Assembly: GCA_023150555.1 (NCBI GenBank)
Contig: JAKLKQ010000052.1
Coordinates: forward strand, 1-53,248
Origin: Planctomycetota bacterium
Lineage (GTDB): Bacteria > Planctomycetota > SZUA-567 > H5-PLA8
Length of the DNA: 53,248 bases
Direction of reading: 5' to 3'
Shown: piece by piece, positions 47,978 through 53,248 of the stretch
Layout: every line of letters begins with the position of its first letter
How positions within the stretch are numbered: the first letter of the stretch is position 1
Program-made: the position numbers and the translations under genes
The notes under the pieces: model-generated
What the model saw: the letters and a program-made list of their open reading frames with translations, nothing else
The model's database searches: none
What the model was told of the DNA's origin: nothing

Positions 47978-50872
47978 TCATTTCCCCGCCGCGTCCGGCA
48001 CGTCCTTGAGGGAAACCCGGGCTTCGCGGTGGTAGCGCAGCTTCACGCTGACGATTCGCGCGTTGCCGGCGTCGGCGATGAACAAACGCCGGTCGGTGTG
48101 CGAGGCCACGAAGTTCGGGTGCATCAGGCCGACCTCGTCGCCGCCCAGTGGCACGCGGCTCTTGGGGCCTGCGCTGTCGAGGTTGCCGTAGCGGCCCACG
48201 CGCGTGACCAGGTTGCCGGCGCTGTCCAGGATCGCGACGCTGTAGTGGTCGGTCTCCGGGCCGATGCTGCGCGCGAAGTAGTCCAGCGCGAACTTGCTGT
48301 TCCAGCAGTCGCAGCCGCCGCCGGCTTTGCTGGTGTTGAAGCCACCGTAGCCGATGCCGCCGTAGAGCCACTCGGCGCCCTCGCACCAGGCCGGGCCGCC
48401 CTTGCCGTCGACGACGTCAATTGCGCGCTTGGGCTGGCTCTCCTCCGGCAGCTTGACCGCGCCGTGGGTCTTGCTGAGGACCTTCAGGCCTTTGGGGCGG
48501 CACTTGAGGATCGTGCCGGCCATCTCGTTCCAGTAGGGCTTGCCGTCCAGCACGCGGTTGGGCGCGCTGAGCAGGTAGATGTTGTCCTCCGCGTCGATCT
48601 CGACGCCGTGGATGATCGGCGTGCCGGCGGCGGCGTCCTCGTAGACCAGCTGGCCGTGGCGGTCCCAGACGTGGACCTCCTGCCAGCGCGCGCGCCCCGG
48701 GTAGATGGTGGGCTCGTACTTCTTGCCTTCTTTGACCTCCCCGCGGGCGCCGGCCCACGGCCCCTGGTTGTTTTCCCTGCGGCGGTCTTCGGACTGCTCG
48801 CGGTTGGGACAAGACACGATCAGCTTGCCCTTCACGCTGATGCCCATGCCGCCCATGTTCCAGCAGACGGGCCGGTGGCCGGGAATTCCCAGGCCGGAGA
48901 TCAGGTCCGTGCGGCGGCTGCCGCCGAGCGTGGTGAAGCCCACGGCCTGGTGCTCCTCGCCGTAGTCCCAGGGGACTTCGCGCCAGGTGCGGAAGTTGTA
49001 GCGCGCGACCAGCGTGTCGGTGCGCAGGTAAATCTGGCCCTCGGTGTCGAAGCAGATGTCCTCGGCGTCGAAGGGCATCTCCACGGGCTTGATCTTGCCG
49101 CTCTCGGGATCGACCTCGATCATCTGGTAGAAGGACTTGCTGAAGCCGCTGTCCTCGCAGACGTACAGCTTCTCGTTGACGGGGTTGACCTGCAGGCGCT
49201 GGCGGCCGAAGTCCGGCGGCTTCAGGCGCACGACTTCCTCGGTGGCGAGCACCGAGTGGTTCAGCTTCTCGGCCCACTTGCCCTTTTCCTCGACCAGCAG
49301 CTTGATGCCGGTGTCCTTCCAGGCGTCCTTGTCGCGCCCGGCGTAGGCGCCTGCGCCGCCCCACTGGACGTCGATGCGCGAGACGTTGTATTTGCGGTTG
49401 GCGATCCACAGCACCGGCTGCGGGGCCCACCAGTCGACGGCGAAGTCGATCATGGGCCCGCTGAGGAAGAAGCCGCGGAAGTTGATGCCGATGCCCAGGT
49501 CCTGCGCGGACTTCTTCTGCGGGTTGTCGAAAGGCCCGAAGCGGACGACCTGCGTCTTCTGCTGGTCCCACTTGAAGTCCTTGGCCTTGGCGATCTCGTT
49601 GTGAATGCCGTAGACCCCGTGGGAGAAGACCCAGATCTCGCCGTTGCGCGGGTCGATCAGGACCTTGGCGGGTTTCTCGACGGGGATCGTCTTCAGGTAC
49701 TTGGCGTCGGGCGCGAAGACCTGCACGCGGTCGTTGAGGTAATCGGCGACGTAGATGCGCCCCTGCGCGTCGACGTCCACGCCGGCCGGCACCATGAAGT
49801 GCGCGTTGTCGCTGCCGGGGTCCTTGTCCCAGCCGGCGGCGCCGACCATAAGTTCGGGCTTGGCCTTGTCGTCCTCGTAGTTGAGCTTGAAGAGGCCGTG
49901 GCAGGCGTGCCCGCCGCCGCCGTAGAACTCGCGCCACATGTAGCCGGTCAGGTACAGGGTCTTGCCGTCGGGCGAAAAGGCCATGCCCACCGGCCCGACT
50001 TCCTCCTCGCCGCCGCCTTCGCCGCCGTAGCCGCCCCACTTGCAGTGCATGCCGATCTCGGGTCCGGTCAGATTCAGGCCTCCGGTACTGCCGTCGGTGG
50101 CGAGGCGGTTGATGAACTGGTAGCCCAGCGCCATCCGGTCCTTGCGCAGCGCCATCGCCTGAGCGCCGTAGCCGTCGCCGAACTTGCGCTTGCCGTCGAA
50201 GAGCCGGCTGGTGCCGCTGGTCAGCATCGAGGCCTGCACGAAGCCGTGCTTGACCGGCAGTTCCTTGCCGTCCTGCGGGAAGGCGAGTTTCTCGAGGCCC
50301 TTCACCGCGTCGAGTTTGTCGGCGGGGAAGGGGTAGACGGTCTTCACGTACTTGCCGTCGTGCCCGAAGAGGCGCACGAAGTCGGCGCCGCGGCCTTCGA
50401 AGACGTAGACGCCGTCGGGCGAGGCCTGCATCACCGGACAGGCGTTGGCGACGCGCTTGTAGGGGCTCGCGAAGAGGTCCTTCTCGTACTCGGGCTTCAG
50501 GCCCAGGCTGACGCGGATGCTGTGGCTGTCCTTGTCGTCGACGTACTTGCCCGCATCGTCCTTGCCGTCCCAGACCAGGCGCTGCTTGAGGCTGTCCTTC
50601 GCCAGGGGCGGCGGGGCCTTGGGGCCCAGCACGCCGCTAACCAGGTGGCGCACGATCTTGCCGTCGGAGTTCTCGACCGCGACAGTGACGTCGCAGGCAC
50701 CCTTCGACTCGAAGGCGATCTCGATGCGGTCGCCGTCGCGGGTGACCTTGGGCTCCTGTGCGAACTCGTAGACGTCCTGGCGCTTGACCTTGAACTCGTC
50801 GAGGTCGCTGGCGCCGGCGGCGCCGGCCAGGACGAGGGCCAGGAAAAGGAGGAGCAAACGATGGCGGCTCAT
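47978..50872 (-). CDS. Secreted NHL-type beta-propeller protein
   Basis: The 964-residue protein has a signal peptide (about 1-20, RLLLLFLALVLAGAAGAS) and an Ig-like FlgD-type domain (VRHLVSGVLG ... LVWDGKDDAGKYV). A long series of NHL/6-bladed-propeller repeats follows: GVDVDAQGRIYVADYLNDRVQVF, MAFSPDGKTLYLTGYMW, GVEIDAEDNIYLLSA and LFIADAGNARI, seen in pieces. A Cys/Trp-rich strip (GGGCDCWNSKFALDYFARS) near the C-terminus is shared with the paralog at 51281. It likely binds carbohydrate or protein partners outside the cell; enzymatic activity is not evident. The start was set at MSRHRLL with GGGAG upstream. Confidence 0.8.
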   Translation of the reverse strand: MSRHRLLLLFLALVLAGAAGASDLDEFKVKRQDVYEFAQEPKVTRDGDRIEIAFESKGACDVTVAVENSDGKIVRHLVSGVLGPKAPPPLAKDSLKQRLVWDGKDDAGKYVDDKDSHSIRVSLGLKPEYEKDLFASPYKRVANACPVMQASPDGVYVFEGRGADFVRLFGHDGKYVKTVYPFPADKLDAVKGLEKLAFPQDGKELPVKHGFVQASMLTSGTSRLFDGKRKFGDGYGAQAMALRKDRMALGYQFINRLATDGSTGGLNLTGPEIGMHCKWGGYGGEGGGEEEVGPVGMAFSPDGKTLYLTGYMWREFYGGGGHACHGLFKLNYEDDKAKPELMVGAAGWDKDPGSDNAHFMVPAGVDVDAQGRIYVADYLNDRVQVFAPDAKYLKTIPVEKPAKVLIDPRNGEIWVFSHGVYGIHNEIAKAKDFKWDQQKTQVVRFGPFDNPQKKSAQDLGIGINFRGFFLSGPMIDFAVDWWAPQPVLWIANRKYNVSRIDVQWGGAGAYAGRDKDAWKDTGIKLLVEEKGKWAEKLNHSVLATEEVVRLKPPDFGRQRLQVNPVNEKLYVCEDSGFSKSFYQMIEVDPESGKIKPVEMPFDAEDICFDTEGQIYLRTDTLVARYNFRTWREVPWDYGEEHQAVGFTTLGGSRRTDLISGLGIPGHRPVCWNMGGMGISVKGKLIVSCPNREQSEDRRRENNQGPWAGARGEVKEGKKYEPTIYPGRARWQEVHVWDRHGQLVYEDAAAGTPIIHGVEIDAEDNIYLLSAPNRVLDGKPYWNEMAGTILKCRPKGLKVLSKTHGAVKLPEESQPKRAIDVVDGKGGPAWCEGAEWLYGGIGYGGFNTSKAGGGCDCWNSKFALDYFARSIGPETDHYSVAILDSAGNLVTRVGRYGNLDSAGPKSRVPLGGDEVGLMHPNFVASHTDRRLFIADAGNARIVSVKLRYHREARVSLKDVPDAAGK

Positions 50873-51032
50873 TCGGGCACTCCCGTTAGGGTAGCGGCGC
50901 GACCGGCTCTTAGGTTCCGGTCTCATACCGGATACGTACACCGTCCTACCGGGTGCCGGTTGTACGAACCAGTCCCGGCTTTGGACTTTTCGATCTTCAG
51001 CGTGCCGGAAAACCGTATCCAGATCAATAGGT

Positions 51033-51276
51033 AGCAGTCCGTTCAAAAAGGGTCGGGGCCGCGTTGTGAGGGATTTTCGACCAGAACGAGGCAGCGCGAA
51101 GCGGAACGAAGTTCAGGAAGAAAAGACCCGCAACCCTTCGGGCAGCCTTGTCTTGCGATCCGGACCTCCGCTGCGCTTCGCTCTTGGCGTACCTTCTCGG
51201 TACGCCTCGACTTCGCGCGCCTTGGTCCGAATCACAATCCACGGCTTTGCGGCCGGCCCTTTTTCAACCGGCTGCT
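51033..51276. mobile_element. 244-bp inverted-repeat element
   Basis: The ends, about 28-30 bases each, are inverted copies with several mismatches: AGCAGTCCGTTCAAAAAGGG (from 51033) against the complement of CCCTTTTTCAACCGGCTGCT (to 51276). Inner parts also match in inverted orientation: ACCAGAACGAGGC... near 51080 against the complement of ...GCGCGCCTTGGT near 51215-51226. A perfect hairpin GGCGTACC / GGTACGCC lies at 51186-51206. It has no gene and begins five bases past the stop of the propeller gene at 51281. MITE-like or a large folded RNA. Confidence 0.55.
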
Positions 51277-51280
51277 TGGC

Positions 51281-53248
51281 CTACTCGCCGTCCTTGACGC
51301 TCTTCAGCGCGACTTTGCGCTCGTCGTGGTAGTTCAGCGCGACGCCGAGGACGCGGAAGTTGCCCGGATCGGCGATGAAGAGGCGCCGGTCGGAGTGGGT
51401 GGCCAGGTAGGCGCCGTGGAAGAGGCCGACCTCGTCGCCGCCCAGGCTGCGCACCTGCGGCGGCCCGCCGTCAGCGACCATGGGCTTGCCGTCGTCGACG
51501 TTTCCGTACTTTCCGATGCGCAGGATCACGTTGCCGGCGCTGTCGAGCACGGCGACGGTGTAGCGGTCGGTCTCGGGCGCGAAGCTGCGCGCGTAGTAGT
51601 CCAGCGCGAACTTGCCGCTCCAGCAGGCGCAGCCGACGCCGCGGTTCTTGCCGCCGAAGCCGGCGCCGCCGAACATCCATTCGGCGCCTTCGACCCACGC
51701 GCCGCCCTGCATGGAGCTGGTCACGTCGATGGGGCGCTTGGGCTTCGAGGCGTCGGGCAGCTTGATCTCATGGGCGCTGTCGCTGAGAACCTTGCCGTTC
51801 TTCGGGCGGAACTTCATCAGCGTGCCGGCCATGTCGTTGTAGTAGCGCTTCCCGTCGAAGACGCGCGTCGCGGCGGAGAGCAGGTACAGGTCGTCGTGCT
51901 CGTCGATCTCCAGGCCGTAGAGGTCCGGCAGGCCGGGCACGGCGTCCTCGTACTTCACCTGGCCGTGCTTGTCCCAGACGTGGATCAGCGCGCGCTTGTG
52001 CCCGAAGACGCGCCCGGGGTAGATGCGCGGCACGTAGGGCGTGCCGGCGGCGACGTCGACGCTGCGCTCGTCGGTGCGCTGCTTGACCGCGTCTTTGGTG
52101 TAGCAGCTGACGGCAATCAGGCCCTTTTTGCTGACGCTCAGGCCGCCCATGTGCCAGTTGATGCCCTTGAAGACCGGCAGGCCGGCCACGAGCTGTCCGC
52201 GCTTGCCGCCGCGTCCGGAGGAGAACCCGACCGACTCCTGCTCTTCGCCGTAGTCCCACGGCACCTCGCGCCAGGAACGGAAGTCGAAGCGCCCGACGTG
52301 GGAGCTTTCGCGCAGGTAGATCAGGCCGTCCTGGTCGAAGCAGATGTCCTCGGCGTCGTAGGGCATCGGGATCATCTTGACCTTGCCGGTCTCGGGGTTG
52401 ACCTCGACCAGCTCGAAGAAGGCCTTCTCGTTGCCGGTGCCGTCGGGCGGGGAGCCCTCGCCGATGTACAGGTTTCCGGTCTTGGGGTTCACGTACAGGC
52501 GCTGGCGTCCGTAGACCGGCGGGCGCAGCTGTTCGACCGCTTTGTTGGCCTCGTTGCCAAAGTCGCGCTTGAGCTCCAGCTTGTTGCCCTTCAGTTCGTA
52601 CAGGCGCAGGCTCGTCTTGGTCCAGGCCTCGTCCTTGCGTTCGCCGCCGTACCCCGTGCTGTAGGGCGCGCCGGGCACCATCCAGATCGCGGGCGGGTCG
52701 GAATAGCCGTCCAGCTCGAAGCGGAACTGCAGGCCCGACCGGATCACGCCCATGTACGAACCCACCTTGTCGCCGTAGCCTTCCAGCGGCAGCGGGCACG
52801 AGGCGATGCGTTTGGGGTCGTCGAAGCCGCCCAGCCGGTTCAGCACGGCCTTGATGAAGAGGGATTTCTGCTGCTTGGCGGCCTGGGCCTCGGCATCGAC
52901 GAGCTGGTAATTGCCCAGCAGCCACGAGAAGACGTACAGTTCGCCGGTCTTCTGGTGCAGGCATACCTCGACGGGCTTCTCGACGGGGATGTTCTTCAGG
53001 TGCTTGCCTTCCGCGTCGAAGACCTGCACGCGGTCGTTCATGTAGTCGCCGACGTAGACGCGGCCCTGGGCGTCGACGTCGATGCCCGTGGCGTAGCGGA
53101 ACTTCCCGTTCTCGGAGCCCGATTCGTTCTGCTTCATGCTGCCGGCGAAGATCACCGGCTCGGCGTCGGACTGCATGTCCACCTTCACGACACCGTGGTG
53201 CCCGTCGTGGTTCCAGGCTTGGTTCCAGAAGTAGCAGCTGAGGTACGC
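51281..53248 (-). CDS. NHL-type beta-propeller protein, paralog, N-terminus beyond the window
   Basis: At least 656 residues are present; the frame stays open to the right edge, so the start lies outside. The sequence parallels the protein at 47978 almost throughout: GIDVDAQGRVYVGDYMNDRVQVF, MPYDAEDICFDQDGLIYLR, WREVPWDYGEE, LYGLEIDEHDDLYLLSA, GVGCACWSGKFALDYYARS and DRRLFIADPGNFRVLGV (each seen as part of a repeat). A tandem duplication with later divergence is clear. Probably secreted and extracytoplasmic, as its paralog is. The two genes probably once formed one operon; the inverted-repeat element now lies between them. Confidence 0.82.
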   Translation of the reverse strand, partial: AYLSCYFWNQAWNHDGHHGVVKVDMQSDAEPVIFAGSMKQNESGSENGKFRYATGIDVDAQGRVYVGDYMNDRVQVFDAEGKHLKNIPVEKPVEVCLHQKTGELYVFSWLLGNYQLVDAEAQAAKQQKSLFIKAVLNRLGGFDDPKRIASCPLPLEGYGDKVGSYMGVIRSGLQFRFELDGYSDPPAIWMVPGAPYSTGYGGERKDEAWTKTSLRLYELKGNKLELKRDFGNEANKAVEQLRPPVYGRQRLYVNPKTGNLYIGEGSPPDGTGNEKAFFELVEVNPETGKVKMIPMPYDAEDICFDQDGLIYLRESSHVGRFDFRSWREVPWDYGEEQESVGFSSGRGGKRGQLVAGLPVFKGINWHMGGLSVSKKGLIAVSCYTKDAVKQRTDERSVDVAAGTPYVPRIYPGRVFGHKRALIHVWDKHGQVKYEDAVPGLPDLYGLEIDEHDDLYLLSAATRVFDGKRYYNDMAGTLMKFRPKNGKVLSDSAHEIKLPDASKPKRPIDVTSSMQGGAWVEGAEWMFGGAGFGGKNRGVGCACWSGKFALDYYARSFAPETDRYTVAVLDSAGNVILRIGKYGNVDDGKPMVADGGPPQVRSLGGDEVGLFHGAYLATHSDRRLFIADPGNFRVLGVALNYHDERKVALKSVKDGE

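Noticed and set aside
1..53248. tRNA, rRNA, RNase P, tmRNA, SRP RNA and CRISPR arrays
   Set aside because: Read-through for T-arm, conserved core motifs and regularly spaced repeats found none.

Overview
The window is about 53 kb of GC-rich, gene-dense bacterial chromosome. It carries lineage markers typical of the PVC superphylum and most often of Planctomycetota: an adjacent DUF1549/DUF1553-type cytochrome-like gene and DUF1501 gene, many secreted proteins without enzymatic domains, runs of stand-alone prepilin-like genes, zinc-ribbon Ser/Thr kinases, and ECF sigma factors carrying membrane-anchored C-terminal domains. No rRNA, tRNA or CRISPR array was seen. The phylum call is an inference from gene content.

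Layout. 0.3-8.2 kb: sugar-acid and amino-sugar metabolism. A galactonate-dehydratase-like enolase-superfamily enzyme is divergent from a ceramidase-like hydrolase across a palindromic operator. They are followed by a DUF748/AsmA-like secreted protein, a ROK repressor, NagB and a sugar-phosphate isomerase/epimerase. 8.5-16.4 kb: a small XRE regulator, a zinc-ribbon membrane protein, a 161-bp MITE-like element, a translationally coupled glycosyltransferase/membrane methyltransferase pair, a lipoprotein, a WD40 protein and a DPM1-like glycosyltransferase. 16.7-23.6 kb: six consecutive prepilin-like genes (the first with a 138-residue Ser/Thr-rich tail) and an SGNH hydrolase. 23.6-27.6 kb: a small secreted Cys protein with its own promoter, leader and terminator, then the DUF1501/DUF1549 pair.

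27.6-29.8 kb is unlike its surroundings. It is AT-richer and noncoding or poorly coding, with helically phased TCGCGA sites, direct repeats and a 21-bp palindrome. It then runs into what looks like a remnant integron cassette array without an integrase: two small membrane-protein cassettes, a well-formed attC-like site, a related half-site and a truncated third cassette gene. 29.8-33.5 kb: a secreted protein, an unknown Cys/His protein, a VOC protein and a nucleotidyltransferase-HD protein.

33.5-39.8 kb holds the most unusual locus: three paralogous proteins, each an ECF-type sigma factor (sigma2 and sigma4) fused through one transmembrane helix at about residue 270 to a 230-260-residue outer domain. 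A fatty-acid desaturase gene sits between copies 1 and 2. Copies 2 and 3 also share a duplicated leader with a Shine-Dalgarno-containing palindrome.

39.8-53.2 kb is mostly on the minus strand: a GIY-YIG protein, an EboB-like TatD hydrolase, an acpS-panE-Ser/Thr-kinase operon, a Gfo/Idh/MocA oxidoreductase with a stand-alone lipoyl/E3-binding protein, and two tandem NHL-type beta-propeller proteins separated by a 244-bp inverted-repeat element. The last propeller gene runs off the right edge.
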